Shown: positions 1 to 6,022 of the stretch, one piece after another | How the letters are laid out: each line of letters begins with the position of its first letter | How positions within the stretch are numbered: position 1 is the first letter of the stretch | Origin: an uncultured Alphaproteobacteria bacterium | Lineage (GTDB): Bacteria; Pseudomonadota; Alphaproteobacteria; Minwuiales; Minwuiaceae | DNA length: 6,626 nucleotides | Assembly: GCA_913064755.1 (NCBI GenBank) | Contig: CAJYBQ010000194.1 | Span: 1-6,626, forward strand | Direction: 5' to 3' | Notes under the pieces: model-generated | Database searches by the model: none | Told to the model about the DNA's origin: nothing | Seen by the model: the letters and a program-made list of their open reading frames with translations, nothing else | Program-made: the position numbers and the translations under genes

Positions 1-2826
1 ATAGCCTTCGCCACCGTGCAGCGTGTCCTTGCCTTCGCCGCCGACGATGGTGTCATCGCCGTCAGCGCCGCAGACCAGGTCATCGCCTTCGCCGCCATCC
101 ACGTGGTCGTTCTGGTTGCCGCCGTCGATGAAGTCGTCACCCGCGTCACCGAAGATGGTGTCGTCGCCGTCGTTGCCGAACAGTTCCTCCTTGTGAACCT
201 TCTTCAGCGAGACGTTCTCGACCACCTCGTCGACATTGCGGCCGACCAGTTCGATCTCGGTCTCGCCCAGCGGGATCAGGATGTCGATGCTCAGATGCTG
301 CGAGGCTGCGGATGCGGCAGTCAGCACGGCCACGACCTCGCCACCGACGCGCACCTCGATATCGCTGTTGCCGTCGCGACGGTTCCAGCAGTTGGCTGCC
401 TCGCCCGTGAAGTCCAGTTCCAGGCGGAAGATGCCGGTGCAATCCAGATCCACCGTCTGCTTCAGCGTGGTCTCGGCGTCGTTGTCATCATGCTTGCCGC
501 CGTGGTTCTTGCCGTACTTGTCGCCACGGCTGTTGCCATGGTGGCCGCCGCGGTCGTCGTCGTGGTCCTTGCCGTAGCGGCTCTTGCCACGGGAGTTCCA
601 GCCGCTGCTGCGACCCTTGCCCCAGCCACCGCTGCGGCCGCTGTCCCAGCCGCCGTTCCAGCTGTTGTGGCCGCCACCGGACCAGCCCCAGCCGCCGTGG
701 TTCCAACCACCGCCATGGGAGCCGCCGTGACCGCCGCCATTGTCCGGCGTCTCGCTGGTGAATTCGCCCAGCAGGTTTTCACCGAGGAAGGTCTCGTTGT
801 CGTCACCGTTGATCAGGTCGTTGCCTTCGCCACCGGAAATGATGTCCAGGCCGTCACCGCCGTGAACGGTGTCGTCGCCTTCATTGGCAAAGATCGTGTC
901 GGCACCCGCGTCGCCGGCGATCACGTCATCGCCGTCCTCGCCGAACATCTCGTCGTTGCCCTCACCACCGTTCAGCGTGTCGTTGCCGTCGCCGCCGTCC
1001 ATCAGGTCATCGCCGTCGCCACCGTCCAGCGCATCGTCACCGATACCGCCGTCGATCTCGTCATTGCCACCGTCGCCGAACAGGCTGTCGTTGCCGTCCG
1101 CACCGGCCAGGATGTCATCGCCCAAACCGCCGTGAACCTCGTCGTCGCCGGTCTCGCCGCGCAGCACGTCGTTGCCGTCATCGCCGAAGATGGTGTCGTT
1201 GTCCGCGCCGCCGAGAACGGTGTCATTGTCGGCGCCGCCGGAAAGCAGGTCGTTGCCGGCCCCGCCGTTGATGGTGTCCTCGCCGCAGTCACCCGCAGCC
1301 ACATCGTCGCCGTCATTGCCACGGACATCATCGTCGCCCAGACCGCCGTCCATGGTGTCGCCACCGGCATCGCCCAGCAGGGTGTCGTTGCCCGCGTCGC
1401 CGGTCAGGATGTCCTGGCCCGCGCCGCCGGTCACCGAATCATTGCCGTCGTTGCCGGCCACGACATCGTCGCCATCGTCACCGCGCACGGTATCGTCGTC
1501 TTCGTCGCCTTCCAGCGTGTCGTTGCCGTCACCGCCGCGCATGATGTCACGACCACGGCCTCCGCCCGCATAATCGTCACCGAACAGCATCTGCAGAACG
1601 TCGTTGCCCTGACCGCCGAATGCCTTGTCATTGCCATTGCCGCCGTTGATGGAGTCGTCGCCGTCACCACCGTCCAGATCGTCGTCGCCGTCCTCGCCGA
1701 ACAGGGTATCGGCATCGGCGTCACCGTTCAGAACGTCGTCGCCGTCGCCACCGTAGAGGTTGTCGAGGCCGAGGCCGCCAACCAGGTCGTCAGCGCCGCC
1801 GTTGCCGCGCAGGGTGTCGTTGCCTTCACCGCCATCGGCAAAGTCGTTGCCTGCACCGGCGGTGACGTCATCGTCACCGTCCTGGGCCAGGATGGTATCG
1901 TCGCCGTCGTTGCCGCGCAGGTTGTCGTTGCCTGCGCCGCCATCGATGTCGTCGTTGCCTTCATTGCCGTTGATGGTGTCGTCGCCGTCGCCACCCAGCA
2001 GGTAGTCGTCGCCTTCTTCCCCGGACAGGGTGTCGTTGCCGTCGTTGCCCAGCAGTTCGTCCGTACCGAGACCACCGAACAGGTCATCGTCGTCGGCCCC
2101 GCCTTCGATGTAGTCGTCGCCGTCCTCGCCCCGGACCGTGTCCTCGCCATTGCCGCCGAAGACCTCGTCATTGCCCGCACCGGCGTCCAGCAGGTCATCG
2201 CCATTGTTGCCGACCAGAACGTCGTCGCCGTCGCCGGTCGAGAATTCCTCGTTGGCATCGTCGCCGGCGACCGTGTCATTGCCGCCACCGGTCTTCACGA
2301 TCTCGATGGATTCCAGCGTGTCATTGCCGAAGTCGTCGCTGCTGGCCACGCCGTCATCATTGCCATTGGCGCCCAGGTCGACCGTCACATCGCCGTCCGT
2401 GGCGCGGTAATCCACCTCGTCACGACCGGCGCCACCGGCGATCTCGTCGTCACCGGCATCACCCTTGATGGTGTCATCGCCATTGTTGCCGCTCAGGTCA
2501 TCGTTGCCCGCGCCGCCCGACATGGAATCGTTTCCGTCATCACCCTGGATGGTGTCGACGCCGCCGCCGCCGAACAGCCGGTCATCATCGTCAAGGCCGC
2601 GCAGCACGTCATCGCCGCCGCCGCCGTTGATGTTGTCGTTGCCTTCGTCCCCGCGCAGCGTGTCGTCGCCGGCGAGGCCGCCGATCGTGTCGTCACCACC
2701 ACCGCCGAAGATCCGGTCGTCGTCGTTGGTCCCCTGCAGGTTTTCGTCCGTGCCGTCACCGTTGATCGTCGCGAATGCAATGCGCTGACTGGCAGAAAGG
2801 CCAGAGATCTGAGCAAGAAGTGACAT
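1..2826 (-). CDS. Giant RTX calcium-binding repeat protein, 3' end outside window
   Basis: The minus strand is open without a stop from the ATG at 2826 to position 1 (942 codons), so the C-terminus is missing. The N-terminus (MSLLAQISGLSASQRIAFAT) has no Sec signal peptide. Glycine/aspartate nonapeptides of the GGxGxDxLx type follow at residues about 27-135, 181-690 and 881-942. Residues about 136-180 form the VDYRA...VTVDLG...ESIEIV spacer often found between RTX blocks. Residues about 696-785 are Gly/His/Trp then Lys/Arg/Asp rich, and about 786-880 are a beta-rich domain with Cys796 and Cys813. The start is backed by AGGAG (2835-2839), 8 nt upstream. In known RTX proteins the repeats bind Ca2+ outside the cell and fold into parallel beta rolls, and export is by a type I ABC system using a C-terminal signal. 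That signal and any catalytic domain would lie beyond position 1. It could be an adhesin, surface-layer or exoenzyme protein; the visible part does not decide this. RTX identity is certain, function unknown. Confidence 0.95.
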   Translation of the reverse strand, partial: MSLLAQISGLSASQRIAFATINGDGTDENLQGTNDDDRIFGGGGDDTIGGLAGDDTLRGDEGNDNINGGGGDDVLRGLDDDDRLFGGGGVDTIQGDDGNDSMSGGAGNDDLSGNNGDDTIKGDAGDDEIAGGAGRDEVDYRATDGDVTVDLGANGNDDGVASSDDFGNDTLESIEIVKTGGGNDTVAGDDANEEFSTGDGDDVLVGNNGDDLLDAGAGNDEVFGGNGEDTVRGEDGDDYIEGGADDDDLFGGLGTDELLGNDGNDTLSGEEGDDYLLGGDGDDTINGNEGNDDIDGGAGNDNLRGNDGDDTILAQDGDDDVTAGAGNDFADGGEGNDTLRGNGGADDLVGGLGLDNLYGGDGDDVLNGDADADTLFGEDGDDDLDGGDGDDSINGGNGNDKAFGGQGNDVLQMLFGDDYAGGGRGRDIMRGGDGNDTLEGDEDDDTVRGDDGDDVVAGNDGNDSVTGGAGQDILTGDAGNDTLLGDAGGDTMDGGLGDDDVRGNDGDDVAAGDCGEDTINGGAGNDLLSGGADNDTVLGGADNDTIFGDDGNDVLRGETGDDEVHGGLGDDILAGADGNDSLFGDGGNDEIDGGIGDDALDGGDGDDLMDGGDGNDTLNGGEGNDEMFGEDGDDVIAGDAGADTIFANEGDDTVHGGDGLDIISGGEGNDLINGDDNETFLGENLLGEFTSETPDNGGGHGGSHGGGWNHGGWGWSGGGHNSWNGGWDSGRSGGWGKGRSSGWNSRGKSRYGKDHDDDRGGHHGNSRGDKYGKNHGGKHDDNDAETTLKQTVDLDCTGIFRLELDFTGEAANCWNRRDGNSDIEVRVGGEVVAVLTAASAASQHLSIDILIPLGETEIELVGRNVDEVVENVSLKKVHKEELFGNDGDDTIFGDAGDDFIDGGNQNDHVDGGEGDDLVCGADGDDTIVGGEGKDTLHGGEGY
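190..471 (-). other. Beta-rich two-cysteine domain embedded in the RTX protein (residues about 786-879)
   Basis: After the low-complexity segment the protein has alternating hydrophobic stretches (TVDLDCTGIFRLELDF, DIEVRVGGEVVAVL, LSIDILIPLG, ETEIELVGRNVDEV, VENVSLKKV), which predict a compact beta-sandwich of about 95 residues. Cys796 and Cys813 could form a disulphide once exported. The order of strands and the ending VGRNVDEVVENVSLKKV recall small calcium-dependent carbohydrate-binding modules of the CBM36/CBM60 type that occur inside RTX proteins. That comparison is from memory and is an inference. RTX repeats resume at ELFGNDGDDTI. Confidence 0.5.
472..741 (-). repeat. Gly/His/Trp/Ser- then Lys/His/Asp-rich low-complexity segment in the RTX protein
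   Basis: Residues about 696-784 of the RTX protein abandon the nonapeptide pattern. The first half alternates GGGH, GGSH, GGW, GGGW and SSGW motifs; the second half is charged, with RGK, KDHDDD, GGHH, KYGKNH and KHDDND. I count seven Trp and nine His in about 90 residues. The basic Lys/Arg content contrasts with the acidic RTX blocks on both sides. It looks like a flexible linker or a metal-, glycan- or nucleic-acid-binding tail placed inside the protein; no function is proven. Confidence 0.85.
751..2748 (-). repeat. Main RTX nonapeptide arrays (residues about 27-692)
   Basis: Glycine-rich nonapeptides with the pattern G-G-x-G-[ND]-D-x-[LI]-x run almost continuously, for example GGAGNDDLSG and GGDGNDTLNGG. 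They are interrupted only around 2287-2421 by the VDYRA/VTVDLG spacer. By length this is room for roughly sixty to seventy units. At DNA level the units are degenerate 27-bp repeats rich in GGC, GAC and AAC codons. Family knowledge: paired GGxGxD turns each coordinate Ca2+. Some units deviate, such as GDCGEDTI with a lone Cys514, and LQMLFGDDYAGGGRGRDIM near residues 411-429. Confidence 0.93.
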
Positions 2827-2834
2827 ATCGAACT

Positions 2835-2839
2835 CTCCT
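2835..2839 (-). promoter_or_regulatory. Shine-Dalgarno of the RTX gene
   Basis: The minus strand reads AGGAG here, 8 nt before the ATG at 2826-2824. This spacing is close to ideal and fixes the start of the RTX gene. Confidence 0.8.
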
Positions 2840-2842
2840 ACT

Positions 2843-2861
2843 TTGTCCCAATATCGGACAA
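2843..2861. promoter_or_regulatory. Inverted repeat TTGTCC-N7-GGACAA upstream of the RTX gene
   Basis: The plus strand has perfect 6-bp arms (2843-2848 and 2856-2861) separated by CAATATC. The element ends 3 nt upstream of the Shine-Dalgarno. A further copy of TCGGACA (2854-2860) occurs at 2895-2901, 41 bp away, close to four helical turns. This fits an operator for a dimeric regulator, or a small leader hairpin controlling ribosome access. No regulator can be named from the sequence. Confidence 0.4.
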
Positions 2862-3018
2862 TAATTCATGTTTCCCCTCTGGAATGTCGCGCTTTCGGAC
2901 AGCGCGGTCGGTTCCAGACCCGAATGACAGGATGGTTGCCAGTTTCGTACCAGCAACCCGGAGCGGTCGGAATTGCCTGCGGGTGAGCAGCAATATGCGC
3001 CGGAGAGTCTGAACAAAA

Positions 3019-3046
3019 AGTATAAGCTATTGTTTTAATTAATAAA
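3019..3046 (-). promoter_or_regulatory. Candidate promoter of the RTX gene in an AT-rich island
   Basis: The only strongly AT-rich stretch of the window is about 3011-3066. On the minus strand it contains TATACT (3019-3024, 5/6 to the -10 consensus), preceded after 16 nt by TTTATT (3041-3046), a weak -35. The transcript would carry a leader of roughly 185 nt that includes the inverted repeat at 2843-2861. The AT island itself is clear; the exact promoter is a guess. Confidence 0.35.
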
Positions 3047-3100
3047 TATAAAATGAGAGAGAAATTTGCACGGCATTTTATGCAATCTGGTCGGGACCTT

Positions 3101-3127
3101 CAGGCGGCCAGCGAAGCCGACCGCCTG
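3101..3127 (-). terminator. Strong hairpin downstream of the operon, possible terminator without a U-tract
   Basis: CAGGCGG and CCGCCTG form a perfect 7-bp stem that extends by about four further pairs, including two G-U wobbles, around a CTTCG loop. It lies about 50 nt after the stop codon of the last operon gene. No run of T follows on either strand, so it is not a textbook intrinsic terminator; it may instead protect the 3' end or act with Rho. Confidence 0.45.
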
Positions 3128-3176
3128 TCCCCCGGTGACGTCCGTTCTTGCAATTTGCGTGTTTCGCAGCCCGCAT

Positions 3177-3716
3177 TCAGCGATCCAGGCTGAGAGCCGG
3201 TCCATCAGCCTCTTCCAGGTCCACGTCGAAGGTGTTCAGCAGGCGGCTGACCATCATGTAGAAGCCGATGCCCATGGTCAGTTCCATCATCTGCTGGTGA
3301 TCCATGAAGGCTGACAGCACGTTGAACGTGCCATCGCTGGCGCGGACATTCTCGACCACGTCATCGGTGTAGCGCAGCACGGCGGTCTCGACCTCGTCGA
3401 ACACTTCCGTGTCGGGCCAGGCCGCGATGGCCGCGATCTTCTCCGGTGTTCCGCCAACGGCCGCGGCCAGGGGCTCGTGCTGCTGCACCTCGTAGGGGGC
3501 GTCGGACAGGTGGCCGACCCGCAGGATGGCGAGTTCCAGCAGCCACTTGTTGACGGCGGACTTGCGCAGCAGGGCGTCGGAGAAGGTGATGAAGTGCCTG
3601 AATTCCGGCGTTGCATGGGACAGCATGCGCAGCACGTTCATGTCGGGCAGCTTGCCCAGCAGTTCCGCGACCTTTTCCGGGGCTTTCGCGGGATCGACGT
3701 AGGGAATACGGGCCAT
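3177..3716 (-). CDS. Carboxymuconolactone decarboxylase-like (AhpD-like fold) protein
   Basis: 179 residues, the usual length for this single-domain all-helical family. The signature is residues 61-80, ELAILRVGHLSDAPYEVQQH, followed by EPLAAAVGGTPEKIAAI, which matches the carboxymuconolactone-decarboxylase/AhpD helical core. Members include gamma-carboxymuconolactone decarboxylase and the peroxidase partner AhpD. This protein has no cysteine, so the CxxC thiol chemistry of AhpD is excluded and a peroxidase role is unlikely. The start ATG (3714-3716) has GGAG (3727-3730) 10 nt upstream. It is the last gene of the operon, 51 nt after the nucleotidyltransferase-fold gene. Fold assignment is firm; the substrate is unknown, and a lyase or decarboxylase acting on a product of the upstream crotonase is only a suggestion. 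Confidence 0.9.
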   Translation of the reverse strand: MARIPYVDPAKAPEKVAELLGKLPDMNVLRMLSHATPEFRHFITFSDALLRKSAVNKWLLELAILRVGHLSDAPYEVQQHEPLAAAVGGTPEKIAAIAAWPDTEVFDEVETAVLRYTDDVVENVRASDGTFNVLSAFMDHQQMMELTMGIGFYMMVSRLLNTFDVDLEEADGPALSLDR

Positions 3717-3767
3717 GGGTCAGAAACTCCGATGCTGTGGGTTGGTGAGTGGCGGGATGCTGGTCTT

Positions 3768-4367
3768 CTACCATTTCTCTATGTGCAGGGTGGGCCACAA
3801 GGTCTGCCAGCGGGCGACCTTTGCCTCGTAAATCCGGCGCGTGACCTGGACCCTGTTGGGGCGGACCACCAGGTTGCAGAGATCCGAAAGCCCGTGGGTC
3901 GCGATGACGTCCAGTCCCGCGCTCCCCGGCCTGATACCGACCGTGGTGGCCGTCGTCGGAAAGGTGGCGATGGCGGCTGCGACGGACGGGTAGGGCGCGA
4001 TCGGGTATCCGAACTTCGCTTCATACCAGCAGTGTACCCGTGCCTCGTTCTTCACGTCGAACCGTGCCGGGCATTCCGCGAACAGCGCCCTGATGCGGAC
4101 GGCATGGCTCTCCTCCGTCGCCTCCGACAGGTCGTCGGGGTCATGGTAGACGATATCGATATCGCGCAGGCCGTGACCGGGGGCGTAGTGCAACCGCGCG
4201 TTCCAGACGGCCTGCGCCACCGCGCCCGCGACCAGCCAGGCGTCGGGCAGCTGCACGTCGCTCCAGCCTTTCAGAACGGGGCCGAGCAACGGGCTGCCGA
4301 ACACGGCGTCCTGCAGGACCTCGCGTTCCGTCACGGCGCCGACCGCCCTCGCCGGTGCGCCGTTCAT
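3768..4367 (-). CDS. Nucleotidyltransferase family protein (DUF925/COG3575 type)
   Basis: 199 residues, typical of this family. Visible motifs in order: WLVAGAVAQAVWNARLH (residues 44-60), where a GG/GS turn is usual in nucleotidyltransferases; DIDIVYHD (69-76) with the metal-ligand pair Asp69 and Asp71; VKNEARVHCWYEAKFGYP (105-122); FPTTATTVGIR (136-146); and HGLSDLCNLVVRPN (158-171). This series characterises the DUF925-like minimal nucleotidyltransferase-fold proteins, whose substrate is not established. The ATG (4365-4367) begins 6 nt after the crotonase stop codon with only a weak Shine-Dalgarno, which suggests translational coupling. Domain identity is clear; no target can be named, and I see no antitoxin partner that would mark it as a toxin-antitoxin gene. 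Confidence 0.9.
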   Translation of the reverse strand: MNGAPARAVGAVTEREVLQDAVFGSPLLGPVLKGWSDVQLPDAWLVAGAVAQAVWNARLHYAPGHGLRDIDIVYHDPDDLSEATEESHAVRIRALFAECPARFDVKNEARVHCWYEAKFGYPIAPYPSVAAAIATFPTTATTVGIRPGSAGLDVIATHGLSDLCNLVVRPNRVQVTRRIYEAKVARWQTLWPTLHIEKW

Positions 4368-4373
4368 CGGGGC

Positions 4374-5165
4374 CTACTCGCCCGTGAAGGCCGGACGGCG
4401 CTTCTCGCGAAAAGCGTTCACAGCCTCCGCGTGGTCCTTCGAACGGTTGGAAAGCGACTCGTAGGCCAGCGACGTGTCCATGATGCTGTGGGCGAGTTGC
4501 TTGAGGCCGACGTTGACCGATACCTTGGTCCAGCGGATCGCCTTGGCCGCCCCTGCCGCCAGCCGGGCAGCCATCCGTGCCGTCACCTCGTCCAGTTCCG
4601 CGCCGGGCACCGCGTGGTTGATCAGGCCCATGCCGACGGCATCCTCGGCGCTCATCAACTTGCCCGTCATCAGGTATTCCTTGGCCCGGGCGTAACCGAT
4701 CAGCTGCGGCCAGATCACCGCGCCACCATCGCCTGCCACCAGTCCGACCGACACGTGCGGGTCGCCGATGCGCGCATCCTCGTGGGCGATGATGATGTCG
4801 CAGAACAGCGCGATCGTGGCGCCCAGCCCGATCGCGTCACCGTTCAGCCGACAGATGATCGGTTTCTCGCAATCCAGGATGCCGAAGATGATCTTCTTCG
4901 CCTCGAACACCACCGCGTCGAAGCTGTCCGGATCGTCAACGCCAGCCTGCATCCAGTCGATATCGCCACCGGCGCAGAACGCGCGGCCTGCCCCGGTCAG
5001 GACGATGATGTCAGCCGGGTCGGTGGCCAGGTCGTGGAACAGGGTGCTGAGCTCGGTATGCAGCGTGCCGTTGACGGCGTTGAGCACGTCCGGGCGGTTC
5101 AGCGTCACCGTCAGTATCTTGCCCTCGCGGCTGAAACCGATGGTCTCGTATGCGTCATAGTTCAT
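4374..5165 (-). CDS. Enoyl-CoA hydratase/isomerase (crotonase) family protein
   Basis: 263 residues, the normal crotonase length. The CoA and oxyanion-hole segment FCAGGDID (63-70), NGDAIGLG (108-115) and CDIIIAHEDARIGDP (122-136) are all present, and the C-terminal ADVLN-like tail reads AFREKRRPAF. The two glutamates that hydrate the double bond in classical enoyl-CoA hydratase are replaced: by my alignment Thr117 stands at the first and His137 at the second, while Asp146 in GDGG sits near the active site. The reaction on the acyl-CoA is therefore probably isomerisation, hydrolysis or another crotonase chemistry; this is inference. GGAGG (5173-5177) lies 7 nt before the ATG. It is the first gene of an operon with the nucleotidyltransferase-fold and decarboxylase-like genes, divergent from tam. 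Confidence 0.93.
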   Translation of the reverse strand: MNYDAYETIGFSREGKILTVTLNRPDVLNAVNGTLHTELSTLFHDLATDPADIIVLTGAGRAFCAGGDIDWMQAGVDDPDSFDAVVFEAKKIIFGILDCEKPIICRLNGDAIGLGATIALFCDIIIAHEDARIGDPHVSVGLVAGDGGAVIWPQLIGYARAKEYLMTGKLMSAEDAVGMGLINHAVPGAELDEVTARMAARLAAGAAKAIRWTKVSVNVGLKQLAHSIMDTSLAYESLSNRSKDHAEAVNAFREKRRPAFTGE

Positions 5166-5191
5166 GATTGTGCCTCCCCAGTCACGGCACG

Positions 5192-5219
5192 ATTATCGGC
5201 CTTATCGTACGGGGGTCAA
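5192..5219 (-). promoter_or_regulatory. Promoter of the crotonase operon
   Basis: On the minus strand TTGACC (5214-5219) and GATAAT (5192-5197) each match the sigma70 consensus at five of six positions and are 16 nt apart. Transcription would start near 5185, giving a leader of about 20 nt that contains the GGAGG ribosome binding site. On the plus strand the same 71-nt gap offers only a weak candidate for tam (TTGTGC at 5168-5173, GATTAT at 5191-5196), which would overlap this promoter. Confidence 0.6.
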
Positions 5220-5236
5220 TCAAAGGGATCAGGTGC

Positions 5237-6022
5237 ATGGGCAAGGGTAACCGTTGGGATCCGGCGCAGTACATGAAGGGTGCGATGGGCGATCTGCGCA
5301 CGCGTCCGGCGATGGACCTGCTGAACCGGGTGGATCATGACCGGCCGGCGCGCGTGGTCGATCTCGGCTGCGGCCCCGGCAATTCGACATTGCTGTTGAA
5401 GGGACGCTGGCCGGATGCCGCGGTGACCGGCATCGACAGTTCTTCGGCCATGATCGAGAAAGCGGGCGGCAGCGGTGCCGACATCGACTGGCAACTGATC
5501 GACATCTCCGACTGGCAGGCCGCGACGCCGGTGGACGTGATCTTTGCCAATGCGTCCCTGCACTGGGTGCCGGACCACGCGGGCCTGTTCACGCGGCTTG
5601 CCGGGGCACTGGCCGCCGGCGGTGTGCTGGCCGTGCAGATGCCGAACAATTTCGCCGCCCCCTCGCATGCCCTGATCGGGGAAATCGCGGCCCGGCCCGA
5701 GTTCGGAGCGCAGCTGGCCGGCAAGCTGCTGGGTGATGCCGTCCAGGCCCCGGTCTTCTATCACGACCTGCTGCGCGGGCTGGACGGAAGCGTGGACGTC
5801 TGGGAGACGGAATATCTGCAGAGCCTCACGGGAGAGCACCCCGGGCTGCAACGGGTACCGGGCACGGCCTTGCTGCCGGTGCAGTAGAAACCGTCGGCGG
5901 ACGCCGTCGATGCCTTCACCGCCTTGTATCGCGCGGCGCTGCGGCAGGCCTATCCGATGGCCGCGGACGGCGTGACCGTATTCCCGTTCCGGCGCATGTT
6001 CATCACCTTCAAGGCCCGCTGA
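5237..6022 (+). pseudogene. tam: Trans-aconitate 2-methyltransferase interrupted by an in-frame amber codon
   Basis: Tam uses S-adenosylmethionine to methylate trans-aconitate, removing a spontaneous by-product that inhibits the citrate cycle. Residues: NRWDPAQYMK (5-14), RTRPA, SAM motif I VVDLGCGPGNST (40-51), acidic residue in GIDSS (Asp67), FANASLHWVPDH (103-114), LAVQMPNNFAAPSH (131-144), and VDVWETEYL. ATG 5237 is preferred over an upstream ATG at 5168 because AAGGGA (5223-5228) precedes it by 8 nt and family proteins begin right before the WDP motif. Codon 217 is TAG (5885-5887), leaving a 216-residue product. The same frame then continues without a shift to TGA at 6020-6022, with the family's C-terminal DAFTALYRAALRQAYP and FPFRRMFI; unbroken it would be 261 residues against about 252 in E. 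coli Tam. Probably a recent nonsense mutation, a sequencing error, or stop readthrough. Confidence 0.85.
5885..5887 (+). other. In-frame TAG in tam
   Basis: The amber triplet occurs in the context GTG CAG TAG AAA within an otherwise open tam frame. The family-conserved sequence reads GTALLPV before it and the aligned helix DAFTALYRAALRQ after it, so exactly one codon appears lost and no indel is required. A single C, A or G to T change at the first base of an ancestral CAG, AAG or GAG codon would produce it. Confidence 0.85.

Larger units (their letters stand above)
2827..3176. other. 350-nt non-coding region between the RTX gene and the crotonase operon
   Basis: No convincing gene is present. 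From the RTX side it holds the Shine-Dalgarno, the TTGTCC/GGACAA inverted repeat, two direct copies of GCGGTCGG (2904-2911 and 2963-2970), the AT-rich island at 3011-3066, a small inverted repeat TTGCA/TGCAA (3066-3085) and a GC-rich hairpin at 3101-3127. Its size suggests a separately regulated RTX transcript rather than an extension of the upstream operon. Confidence 0.7.

Noticed and set aside
751..2748. Possible CRISPR array or DNA satellite because of regular spacing near 27 bp
   Set aside because: The units are degenerate, codon-phased and translate to RTX nonapeptides; there are no unique spacers between identical repeats.
16..2823. A 935-codon plus-strand open frame rich in Val, Ala and Ile
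   Set aside because: It is the exact codon-by-codon antisense of the RTX gene. RTX codons such as GGC, GAC and AAC read as GCC, GTC and GTT on the other strand and never form stops, so the frame stays open by composition. No ribosome site or recognisable domain is present.
2756..3016. An 86-codon minus-strand frame upstream of the RTX start
   Set aside because: It overlaps the RTX start and its ribosome binding site in another frame, and has no recognisable domain or Shine-Dalgarno.
5168..5236. Upstream ATG giving tam 23 extra residues
   Set aside because: This would start at the edge of the crotonase ribosome binding site and extend beyond the family N-terminus; ATG 5237 has a well-spaced AAGGGA.
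3477..5276. A 599-codon plus-strand open frame
   Set aside because: It lies opposite three well-identified genes (crotonase, nucleotidyltransferase-fold, AhpD-like), has no family resemblance and reflects GC-rich codon bias.
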